A stretch of DNA of 64,000 nucleotides, from positions 5,270,001-5,334,000 of the forward strand of contig NZ_CP139559.1 in assembly GCF_034263275.1 (NCBI RefSeq), given 5' to 3'. How positions within the stretch are numbered: position 1 is the first letter of the stretch; each line of letters starts with the position of its first letter. Source of the DNA: Mucilaginibacter sp. cycad4. Lineage in GTDB: Bacteria > Bacteroidota > Bacteroidia > Sphingobacteriales > Sphingobacteriaceae. Shown here in pieces: positions 56,753 through 64,000 of this stretch. The position numbers were made by a program, and so were the translations under genes. Below the pieces are notes generated by a model. It saw only the letters and a list, made by a program, of their open reading frames with translations. It was not told the origin of the DNA and did not search any database.

Positions 56753-59137
56753 TTACTTTAGTTTTAGTTCGTTTATAGTTTGTTCGGGCATCAGCGCCTT
56801 ATTTACTTTTTCAACAGTGATATCTTTAGCCAGGCTGAAAGATGCTGCTTCCTCAATTTTGCGAGATGATGAACCTATTTTCACTTTATAGTCTCCTTCA
56901 TCAGCTATCCAGGCCTGCCTGTTGGTATAAAACGAAGCCAGATCAGATGCTTTGATAGTAAACGTCAACGTTTGCGATTGCCCCGGGGCCAGCAGTTTGG
57001 TTTTGCCGAAAGCTTTCAGCTCATCTTCGGGCTTATCCAGATCTTTTTTAGGAGCCGCCAGGTACAACTGCACCACCTCTTTACCTGCAACCTCACCGGT
57101 GTTTTTAACCGTTACCGTTGCAGTAATTGCATTTTTGAAAACCTTTGAGCTTAATTTCAGATCAATGAACTTAAAGTTGGTGTATGACAAGCCATAACCA
57201 AACTCATATGCCGGGGTAATTTTAGCGGCATCGTAATAACGGTAGCCCACATAAATACCCTCTTCATAAATAACTTGTGTTGGTTTACCTTCAGGCGTAC
57301 CCGGGAAGTTATTAGCCGATGGTACATCTTTATAATCGGCAGGGAAAGTAGTCGCCAGTTTGCCCGATGGGTTTACTTTACCGCTCAGCACATCGGCAAT
57401 GGCGTTACCGGCTTCCAAACCTGGCTGCCAGGCTAATAAGATCCCGTCAACCTTGTCGCGCCAGGCGATAACATCAACAACACCACCTACGTTAAGTACA
57501 ACAATTACCTTTTTACCTTTTGCATGAAAAGCATTAGCAACACCATTGATCAATCCTTTTTCCGCATCGTTTAAATAATAATCGCTTTCCAGCTTACGGT
57601 CAGCACCTTCGCCGGCGTTACGACCAATCGTGATCAGTGCTTCATCAGCACCATTGGCTTCCTCTGCTACGATAGCGTTTACATCCATTTCTGGAATAGG
57701 TGCCGGGTGATCGAAAAAGTTTTTAGGCTTTGGCTGTTTGGCCTTCATATCTGTCAGGTATGCTTTGTAATTATTTGACAGCGTTTCCTGTAATTTGAAG
57801 TTAGCATTTGCCAAACCCTGCATTAACGAAATGGTATAGGCTTTATTCACATCGCCACTGCCCGTACCACCTGCGATAATATCATACGAGGTATTACCGA
57901 ATACTGCGATCCTTTTACCTGCACCAAATGGCAGGGCATGATCGTCATTCTTTAAAAGCACCATGCCCTGCGCGGCTGCTTCACGGGCCACAGCAGCATG
58001 ACCGGCCAGGTCAGGAGCATCAGAGTATTTATATTTTTTAAACGTAGGCGATTGAACTATTACATTCAGGATGCGCTCAACGTTGGCATCAAGTTGTGGA
58101 GCGCTAAGCTTACCACTTTTTACGGCGGCTACTATATCTTCTGATTGGGTTGGGTTACCCGGCATCAGCAAATCGTTGCCGGCTTTCATTTGCGCTACGG
58201 CATCTTTACCGCCAAACCAATCGGTCATGACAAAACCTTTAAAACCCCACTCCTTTTTAAGGATGGTAGTGAGCAGGTCGCGCCTTTCGGATGTAAAAGT
58301 GCCGTTCAGTTTATTGTATGATGACATCACTGTCCAGGGCTGTGCTTTTTTTACCGCTATCTCAAAACCACGCAGGTACAACTCACGCATGGCACGCTCG
58401 CTTACTATGGTGTTAATGGAGTTACGATTGGTTTCCTGGTTATTGGCCGCGTAATGTTTAATGGAAGTACCTACCCCATTTGATTCAATACCATTGACAA
58501 TAGCCGCGGTCATGCTGCCTGCCACTAAAGGATCTTCAGAATAATACTCAAAATTACGGCCGCCCAGCGGGTTACGGTGAATGTTAAGCCCCGGTGCAAG
58601 CAAAATATCAACCCCGTATTCGCGCACTTCGTTACCAAAGGCAACACCTACTTTATTCACAAGCTGGGTATCCCAGGTTGAGGCCAGCAAGGTAGCCACC
58701 GGGAAAGCCGTAGCATAATAAGTTTTTGATTTATCGCCATTACGGATAGGCTCGATCCTTAAACCGGCGGGGCCATCAGATACCGTGATTGAAGGGATTC
58801 CTAAACGGGCAATAGCATGTGTGCGACCGGCTGCTCCGGGCACTTTTTCGGGAATATTATAAGCATCCGGATCAGACGGAGGCAATTTAAAGCCCCCTAT
58901 ATCAATTGCTTCAGGCTTTTTACCCTTTACCGGCGGCGGCACACCCGGCATTTTAAAACCCATCCCCACAACAAGCTTCGATTTTTCTTCGAGTGTCATG
59001 GCGGCAATAATCTGTTTTACGTTTGTTGCACTTAGTTGCAGCGCCGGTTTTTTGCTTTGGGCCAGTGCTGCCTGATGGATTCCACCGGCAAATAAAACGC
59101 CTGCTAAAGCAACGTGTAATTTGTAGCTCATTCTCAT
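56753..59137 (-). CDS. Secreted beta-glucosidase-type GH3 enzyme with Fn3-like domain
   Basis: A 794-residue GH3 enzyme of the BglX/beta-glucosidase type. Signal peptide 1-26 (ALAQ). The N-terminal barrel has VSDGPAGLR, NFEYYSEDP, IKHYAANNQETNR and the nucleophile aspartate in GFVMTDWFGG; the second domain has VLNVGGVVDV, and a fibronectin-III-like domain (about 660-760, VTVKNTGEVAGKEVVQLYL) closes the protein. It should release glucose or related sugars from beta-linked oligosaccharides in the periplasm or outside the cell. ATG start. Confidence 0.93.
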   Translation of the reverse strand: MRMSYKLHVALAGVLFAGGIHQAALAQSKKPALQLSATNVKQIIAAMTLEEKSKLVVGMGFKMPGVPPPVKGKKPEAIDIGGFKLPPSDPDAYNIPEKVPGAAGRTHAIARLGIPSITVSDGPAGLRIEPIRNGDKSKTYYATAFPVATLLASTWDTQLVNKVGVAFGNEVREYGVDILLAPGLNIHRNPLGGRNFEYYSEDPLVAGSMTAAIVNGIESNGVGTSIKHYAANNQETNRNSINTIVSERAMRELYLRGFEIAVKKAQPWTVMSSYNKLNGTFTSERRDLLTTILKKEWGFKGFVMTDWFGGKDAVAQMKAGNDLLMPGNPTQSEDIVAAVKSGKLSAPQLDANVERILNVIVQSPTFKKYKYSDAPDLAGHAAVAREAAAQGMVLLKNDDHALPFGAGKRIAVFGNTSYDIIAGGTGSGDVNKAYTISLMQGLANANFKLQETLSNNYKAYLTDMKAKQPKPKNFFDHPAPIPEMDVNAIVAEEANGADEALITIGRNAGEGADRKLESDYYLNDAEKGLINGVANAFHAKGKKVIVVLNVGGVVDVIAWRDKVDGILLAWQPGLEAGNAIADVLSGKVNPSGKLATTFPADYKDVPSANNFPGTPEGKPTQVIYEEGIYVGYRYYDAAKITPAYEFGYGLSYTNFKFIDLKLSSKVFKNAITATVTVKNTGEVAGKEVVQLYLAAPKKDLDKPEDELKAFGKTKLLAPGQSQTLTFTIKASDLASFYTNRQAWIADEGDYKVKIGSSSRKIEEAASFSLAKDITVEKVNKALMPEQTINELKLK

Positions 59138-59387
59138 GTTTAAAAATTAAATAGGTTAAAGGGTACTAATTGGCGGTAACAATAACAGCAAAAATTACAC
59201 TCTTTGTGTCATTATTACACAATAGTAAAAATTAAGTTTTACAATAGCAAGTTTTATCGATGAAAGGATGAAGATTATGGATGGAGGGGGTCAATAAAGC
59301 TATGGAGTTGAAGGACAACAAAATAAAATTGTCATGTTGAGTGTTTAAGTCCGATGGACTCTGATGGGGAAATGACATCTCCATGCC

Positions 59388-59483
59388 GTCATGCTGAACT
59401 TGTTTCAGCACCCCACAAGAAAGGTAGGCGATTTGCTTAGCATGTGCTTAGCGAGTGAGGTGTTGAAACAAGTTCAACATGAC
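59388..59483. repeat. REP-like palindromic unit (GTCATGCTGAACTTGTTTC family)
   Basis: GTCATGCTGAACTTGTTTCA at the left and TGAAACAAGTTCAACATGAC at the right with a CTTAGCATG core; third member of the family at 47953-48160. It is within a 620-bp gap (59138-59758) with no gene I can support. Confidence 0.85.
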
Positions 59484-59577
59484 AATAGTTTTTTAATTAT
59501 GTCAGGTAACATATTCTGACGCGAGTATACAGGATGAGACTGAGTGCTTTTTATTCGGTTTTGTAAATATGGGCGTT

Positions 59578-59637
59578 CCCGTTAGCCAACGGGCCGTGCT
59601 CATACTGCACAGGCATTATCCGTTGGCTAACGGACGG
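59578..59637. repeat. Inverted pair of CCGTTGGCTAACGG palindromes
   Basis: CCCGTTAGCCAACGGG (59578-59593) and CCGTTGGCTAACGGACGG (59620-59637) form an inverted pair. The second is the same 18-bp string found inside the broken tRNA-Met copies A and B at 31.8 and 32.2 kb. Confidence 0.85.
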
Positions 59638-59758
59638 TATCCGCTCCTATCACTAACGCGGCCCCCGCACACCATCGCTAAAATATATTATATACGTCAT
59701 AACAGTTTTTTTCAGGCTCCCTGATGGTCACTCGCAATGACGATTTATAATATTCTCA

Positions 59759-60484
59759 CTACGCCAATACCTCTTCCAGCACATCAGCCGATTTTATGTT
59801 GCCAAAACCTTCAACATGCATGGCATAATATTCCAGCAGCTTTTGCAACAGGTATCGGCGTTCATCGTTACTCAGCTGAAGCGCATGCATATTTTCAAAA
59901 CCGGTTTGCAATACTAACCCGAAGCTTTGAGTATGGGGGGGCGACAAGTACGAAACGCTATCGGGCTTGAAACGGGTAAACTGCCCATTTTTTATATCGA
60001 AGTAATCCGCATTGCCAGCCATATAGCGGTCGGGATAAAAACCGAGGTAGCGGGTAAGCCGGGTTAAAAATACCAGGTGAAAATTGGCTACGCTTTCGGT
60101 TTGGTGATCGAGCCATTCAATAGCGCTGAAAATAAAATCGAACAGGTTTTCATCAGGCGATTGCTGCTTTATGGCTTTGTACAACACCTCATTCAAAAAT
60201 ATCGCTATACAGCTTTTAATTACATCATAAGGAATACTGAGCAGTACCGGTGCATTTTTCAGTTCAGAAATGCGCTGTACACTCCCGGTATTTTTATGGT
60301 AAACCACAAGGTCCAACAGGTGCAGGGGCTGTAACATATTCCGGCCTATTTTTGCTTTTGGCTTTTTTGCTCCGTTGATAATGTACGATTGCAGCCCAAA
60401 CTTTTCGGTAAAGATCTGAACAATTACGCTGCTTTCGCCATAATCGGTAGCCCTGAATATGATTCCACGGGTTTTATGCAGCAT
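59759..60484 (-). CDS. recO: DNA repair protein RecO
   Basis: A 241-residue RecO: the N-terminal OB fold (MLHKTRGIIFRATDYGESSVIVQIFTE pattern, 1 to about 80) and the helical C-terminal part (LTRYLGFYPD). RecO helps RecR load RecA on SSB-coated DNA. The zinc cysteines of some RecO proteins are not seen. ATG start; it overlaps the end of dgkA by 11 bp, so the two are one transcript. Confidence 0.92.
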   Translation of the reverse strand: MLHKTRGIIFRATDYGESSVIVQIFTEKFGLQSYIINGAKKPKAKIGRNMLQPLHLLDLVVYHKNTGSVQRISELKNAPVLLSIPYDVIKSCIAIFLNEVLYKAIKQQSPDENLFDFIFSAIEWLDHQTESVANFHLVFLTRLTRYLGFYPDRYMAGNADYFDIKNGQFTRFKPDSVSYLSPPHTQSFGLVLQTGFENMHALQLSNDERRYLLQKLLEYYAMHVEGFGNIKSADVLEEVLA

Positions 60485-60842
60485 GCCTTATCAATAAAAT
60501 GATCTTCGGTAAAAAAATAACTATTCCCGTTATCAGCGCGAATAGTGCAGCCACAACAACAGCACCGGCAGCTATATCTTTTACATGCCCCGCTTTTTCG
60601 TTATAAGTGGGCGAAACCAGGTCGGTCAGTGTTTCGAGCGAAGTATTAAGCAATTCGGTAACAAGTACCACGGTAATACAAGCCATAAGCCAAAGCCACT
60701 CGGCAGTTGAAAGCTTTAAAAAGAAGCCCAATGCAACGGCTATTGTTCCGGCCACCAAATGAAACCTGAAGTTAGGCTGGGTTTTGACAGCATACCCTAA
60801 ACCCTTAAACGCGAAACCAAAACTGCGTACCAACCTTTTCAT
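60474..60842 (-). CDS. dgkA: Diacylglycerol kinase (DgkA family)
   Basis: A 122-residue inner membrane kinase with three helices (about 30-46, 50-70, 95-115) and the conserved TELLNTSLETLTDLVSP plus EKAGHVKDIAAGAV. In this group the substrate may be diacylglycerol or undecaprenol. The open frame extends upstream to 60983, but the extension is not protein-like; ATG at 60842 (MKRLVRSFGFAFKG) is the real start. Confidence 0.92.
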   Translation of the reverse strand: MKRLVRSFGFAFKGLGYAVKTQPNFRFHLVAGTIAVALGFFLKLSTAEWLWLMACITVVLVTELLNTSLETLTDLVSPTYNEKAGHVKDIAAGAVVVAALFALITGIVIFLPKIILLIRHAA

Positions 60843-60935
60843 GCTCAAAAATACAAAGTTTAAGTGCAAATAAGGACAGGCGTTATACTGCGGTATTGTA
60901 GTTATCCTTACCTGCACCGTTGTTAGTGTTGTCTC

Positions 60936-61031
60936 GCCGTTGTTGGTGTTGTCACCAACAACTCTACACCATCCAATTAACAATCTCGGTTAATCCATCC
61001 AATAATTGTTGGTGACAACACCAACAACGGC
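60936..61031. repeat. Perfect 26-bp inverted repeat made of self-complementary hairpins
   Basis: 60936-60961 and 61006-61031 are exact reverse complements over 26 bp, 44 bp apart. Each arm contains TTGTTGGTG-TTGT-CACCAACAA, itself a 9-bp hairpin, so the unit can fold as two hairpins or as one long stem. Confidence 0.9.
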
Positions 61032-61053
61032 ATAAATATTGGTTTAAAAAGCC

Positions 61054-61147
61054 ATGTCATTGAGGAGGCACGACAAAGCAATCTCGTAGCTATACAGATC
61101 GGACATGCATTAGCTACGAGATTGCCGCGCTACGCTCGCAATGACAT
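61054..61147. repeat. Intergenic palindrome (ATGTCATTG / CAATGACAT family)
   Basis: ATGTCATTGAGGAGGC, GCAATCTCGTAGCT ... AGCTACGAGATTGC, GCAATGACAT: long imperfect stem related to 54239-54322. The rest of 61148-61490 is AT-rich with no gene visible. Confidence 0.8.
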
Positions 61148-61490
61148 ATTTTTTAGAAGTAATTTCATCTTCAATAAACAACACCGGCAACGGCATAACA
61201 CAAGTGTTCAACTTTTAAAAAACGGGTGTTCAGCTTTTTATTTTTCAAAAACATAAAAAGCTGATTATCAGAACAAATTTGTTCATATCTCCCAAAACAT
61301 CAAATCGCTAAAAACGTAACATCCTAATTATCAACACTGTTTATTTTTTAAAACAAGCTCAAGTGTTTACACCTAAAAAAGTTGAACACTAAATACTGTA
61401 TACAAATCTGTTAACCACAACATAAAGCGTTACCGGTTATATATTTGTCACATTATCACTATCATTAATAGGCAGATAACGCAATTTTCG

Positions 61491-61498
61491 TAGTTTTG
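61491..61498 (+). promoter_or_regulatory. -7 element for the MMPL gene
   Basis: TAGTTTTG matches TAnnTTTG 27 bp before the ATG at 61525. A second match, TATATTTG, lies at 61440-61447. Neither has a clear TTTG at -33. Confidence 0.45.
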
Positions 61499-61524
61499 CG
61501 CCTCCCCTTACATATCAATAACTA

Positions 61525-63867
61525 ATGTTCTGGAAACATATAGCTTCTGCAATTCTTAAAAACAGGCTGATAATTTTTATTTGCGTTTTAGCGCTGAGCA
61601 CCTTTATGGGCTACGAAGCTTCGAAGGTAAAAATTACCTTCAACGGCGGTAAAGTGCTCCCGGTTACCGACTCAGCTTTTATCCGTTATGCCGAGTTCAA
61701 GAAAACCTTCGGACAGGATGCCTCATCGATGGTCATCGGAATCAAGTCGCCGGAGATCTTCCATAATAAAGATGTTTTTAACGACTGGTACCAGATTGGC
61801 GAACAGTTAAAGAAAGTAAAGGGGATTAAAGCCGTGATCTCGGCCGCCAATATCTACAACCTGCAAAAAGATACCCTGCAGCATAAATTTGTACTGAAGC
61901 CATTGGTTACCGGTCCACTGCTAACAGCCGCGGCGGTTGACAGCGTAAATCAACAGCTTGCTTCTATGCCATTTTATAAAGGACTGGTTGTAAGCGAGGA
62001 TGGCCAAAGCACCCTCATGGCCATTACTTTTGACGATAAGATCATCAATACCCCTTTCCGCGTACCTATCATTAAAAAGATCGGCCAGCTTGGACAGGCA
62101 TTTGAGAAGAAACACAATATTAAAGTACACTACTCCGGCCTGCCCCTCATCCGTACAGTTGTTGGCGACCTGGTAGCTCATGAGTTTTCATTATTCCTCA
62201 GCCTTTCGGTGATCATTACCGGCCTTATCCTGCTGCTGTTTTTCCGTTCGGTATTCCCGGTTATTTTCCCGGTGATAGTGGTGATATTGGGTGTGGTGTT
62301 TAGCCTGGGCGTACTGCAACTGATGCATTACGAAATGACCATTCTTACGGGTATCATTCCTCCGCTTATTGTGGTGATCGGGATCCCTAATTGTGTGTTC
62401 ATCCTCAATAAATATTTCCATGAGTATGGCATCAGCGGTAATAAAATGGCTGCCTTGGAAGTTGCTGTTGAGCGTGCAGGTATCACTACTTTTATAGCAA
62501 ACGTTACTACAGCTATAGGCTTTGGTGTTTTGTGCTTTACCAACAGCGAACTGCTTACCCAGTTTGGCCTGGTAGCTTCAATCGGCATATTGGGCACCTT
62601 TGCATTGAGCCTGATTTTAGTACCCATTATTTTCAGTTTCCTGCCCGCACCTAAGGCAAGCCAAACCGGCATTAAAGACAGTAAACTGATGGACGGCCTG
62701 TTGGCTACGCTGGATAAGCTGGTACATACCAAACGCAAGGTTATTTACATCGCCACCGTAGTATTGATCATTATTGCGGGTTTTGGCATGGTTAAAATGA
62801 ACATTAACGGCTATGTAGTTGATGACCTGCCGCAAAGTAATAATACCCTGCATGATCTTAAATTTTTCGAGTCGAATTTTAAGGGTGTGTTACCGTTAGA
62901 GGTTAGTATCGATACCAAACGCAAAAATGGGGTAATGAACCTGGCCACTATCCGCAAGGTGGAGAGGCTGGAAAAACTCATCTCCTCCTACCCGGAGTTC
63001 AGCCGTTCGGTATCATTGATCCAGGTGCTGAAGTTCAGTACACAGGCGTTTTATGGCGGCAACCCCGAGTACTATCGATTGCCCGACGGACTGGAGCAAA
63101 ACTTTATCCTAAACTATGCCGGCAACTCGGGCAAAGGTACAAGCAGCCTGCTGAAAACTTATCTCGACAGCACCCACCGCGTTACCCGTGTTACCTTTGA
63201 AATGGTTGATGCCGGTTCAAAAAAAATGAATACGGTACTGGCCGAACTGCAACCCAGGATCGATTCTATTTTTAACCCGAAGAAGTTCCATGTTGAGCTA
63301 ACTGGTTCAAGCATTATATTTATAAAAGGCACCAACTACCTGTTGACAAACCTTTATGAAAGCCTTGCCTGGGCTATAGCACTAATAGCAGGCGTAATGT
63401 GGATCCTCTTCCGGGGTATAAAAATGATTGCTATATCACTGGTGCCGAACCTTGTTCCACTTGTAATCACAGCCGGTATTATGGGCTTTTTTGGCATCCC
63501 GCTTAAGCCGTCGACCATATTGATATTCAGTATAGCCATGGGCATCTCGTCCGACCAAACCATCTATTTCATTACCCGTTACCGCCATGAGTTACGCCAC
63601 AGTAAAAAGAGCATTTCACAAATAGTTTCAGACACCATTCGCGAAACCGGGGTGAGTATGATCTTTATTGCAACCGTGTTATTTTTCGGGTTCGGGATTT
63701 TCGCGGTGTCAAAGTTTGGCGGCACCGCAGCCCTGGGGATCCTGTTGTCTATAACCCTGCTGGTTGCCATGATCAGCAACCTTACCCTGCTGCCCGCGTT
63801 TTTGTTATCACTTGAAGGCGGCGTTGACCGCAAGAAGATTAAGGGGCCGGATATTGATGAAGCCTGA
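61525..63867 (+). CDS. RND superfamily exporter (MMPL-type)
   Basis: A 780-residue inner membrane transporter with two repeats of one helix, a large periplasmic domain and a five-helix bundle: helices near 15-32, then about 222-385, and about 407-425, then 612-775. It resembles MMPL/HpnN-type transporters that move lipids or hydrophobic compounds with proton motive force. GISSDQTIYFITRY is the charged transmembrane-4-like motif in the second half. No membrane-fusion or outer-membrane partner is adjacent. Confidence 0.88.
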   Translation: MFWKHIASAILKNRLIIFICVLALSTFMGYEASKVKITFNGGKVLPVTDSAFIRYAEFKKTFGQDASSMVIGIKSPEIFHNKDVFNDWYQIGEQLKKVKGIKAVISAANIYNLQKDTLQHKFVLKPLVTGPLLTAAAVDSVNQQLASMPFYKGLVVSEDGQSTLMAITFDDKIINTPFRVPIIKKIGQLGQAFEKKHNIKVHYSGLPLIRTVVGDLVAHEFSLFLSLSVIITGLILLLFFRSVFPVIFPVIVVILGVVFSLGVLQLMHYEMTILTGIIPPLIVVIGIPNCVFILNKYFHEYGISGNKMAALEVAVERAGITTFIANVTTAIGFGVLCFTNSELLTQFGLVASIGILGTFALSLILVPIIFSFLPAPKASQTGIKDSKLMDGLLATLDKLVHTKRKVIYIATVVLIIIAGFGMVKMNINGYVVDDLPQSNNTLHDLKFFESNFKGVLPLEVSIDTKRKNGVMNLATIRKVERLEKLISSYPEFSRSVSLIQVLKFSTQAFYGGNPEYYRLPDGLEQNFILNYAGNSGKGTSSLLKTYLDSTHRVTRVTFEMVDAGSKKMNTVLAELQPRIDSIFNPKKFHVELTGSSIIFIKGTNYLLTNLYESLAWAIALIAGVMWILFRGIKMIAISLVPNLVPLVITAGIMGFFGIPLKPSTILIFSIAMGISSDQTIYFITRYRHELRHSKKSISQIVSDTIRETGVSMIFIATVLFFGFGIFAVSKFGGTAALGILLSITLLVAMISNLTLLPAFLLSLEGGVDRKKIKGPDIDEA

Positions 63868-63933
63868 TTGGAGCTCAAAGCCGAAAGCTTTTGCTGCCCT
63901 GTCCTTAAAAACGCCAAGCTACTGCTGCACCCT

Positions 63934-64000
63934 TCACGGATTTGCGTTACCGGCTACTTTAATTTTACCATAAGTATAGCCAACACTGCCATCCATATTG
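63934..64000 (-). CDS. C-terminal end of a gene running off the window (possibly DUF4440/NTF2-like)
   Basis: On the minus strand an open frame enters from the right edge and ends NMDGSVGYTYGKIKVAGNAN-P-stop (stop complement at 63934-63936). The GSVGYTYG stretch is like the final strands of DUF4440/NTF2-fold proteins. Too short for more. Confidence 0.4.
   Translation of the reverse strand, partial: NMDGSVGYTYGKIKVAGNANP

Noticed and set aside
60843..60983. Extended N-terminus of DgkA
   Set aside because: The extension is encoded by palindromic repeat sequence and precedes a good start MKRLVRSFGFAFKG.

Overview
The window is a stretch of chromosome from a Bacteroidota bacterium, most likely family Sphingobacteriaceae and close to Mucilaginibacter or Pedobacter. 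The evidence is the 16S/23S sequence, promoters of the Bacteroidota sigma type (TTTG, 19 bp, TAnnTTTG), a TonB-dependent receptor with a carboxypeptidase-like N-terminal domain, futalosine-pathway menaquinone genes, GH3 and GH13 enzymes, DUF3857 proteins and many palindromic intergenic repeats. Genus is an inference; no database was searched.

Layout. 1-4300 (minus strand): an rRNA operon, 16S - tRNA-Ile - tRNA-Ala - 23S, with the 23S running off the left edge and three tandem promoters upstream of 16S. 4745-14774: a DUF695 protein, a sugar-acid dehydratase followed by a short-chain dehydrogenase, an epimerase with a small acetyltransferase, a cytoplasmic-type alpha-amylase with a two-domain regulator, a tandem universal stress protein and a quinone-oxidoreductase-like enzyme. 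15031-19974: a siderophore-type TonB receptor with a very clear promoter, then a methyltransferase and a cysC/sulfotransferase pair. 20046-29852: housekeeping genes (tsaD, tamB, ribBA, an LptF/LptG permease, a START-like protein).

29925-32623 is the most unusual region. One intact tRNA-Met(CAT) is preceded by three exact 112-bp tandem copies of its 5' half. Downstream is a small accessory island: a membrane protein, a helix-turn-helix protein, and two near-identical small GIY-YIG nuclease genes. Each nuclease gene ends inside the D-arm of a further broken tRNA-Met copy, so that the tRNA D-loop supplies its stop codon. A likely Imm32-type immunity gene follows. All five broken tRNA copies carry a CCGTT(N4)AACGG palindrome inserted just 3' of the anticodon, and the same palindrome occurs as an intergenic repeat near 59.6 kb.

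32794-47924: an NtrY-like histidine kinase, fabD, folE and queD, mqnB-mqnD, a PIN-type toxin-antitoxin pair, hflX, a pair of DUF3857 transglutaminase-like secreted proteins (the first lacking catalytic residues), aat and ruvC.

47953-54322 is a mobile-element cluster directly after ruvC. Three essentially identical IS4-family copies all sit at the same point of a REP-like hairpin (CCGCAAGCG-TCCT-CGCTTGTGG), and one IS3-family element with a classical A AAA AAG frameshift site sits inside one of the REP pairs. The cluster is bounded by a 38-bp repeat of the end of ruvC.

54347-64000: two GH3 glycosidases, dgkA-recO, an RND/MMPL-type exporter and the end of one more gene. Intergenic regions hold at least six families of palindromic repeats.
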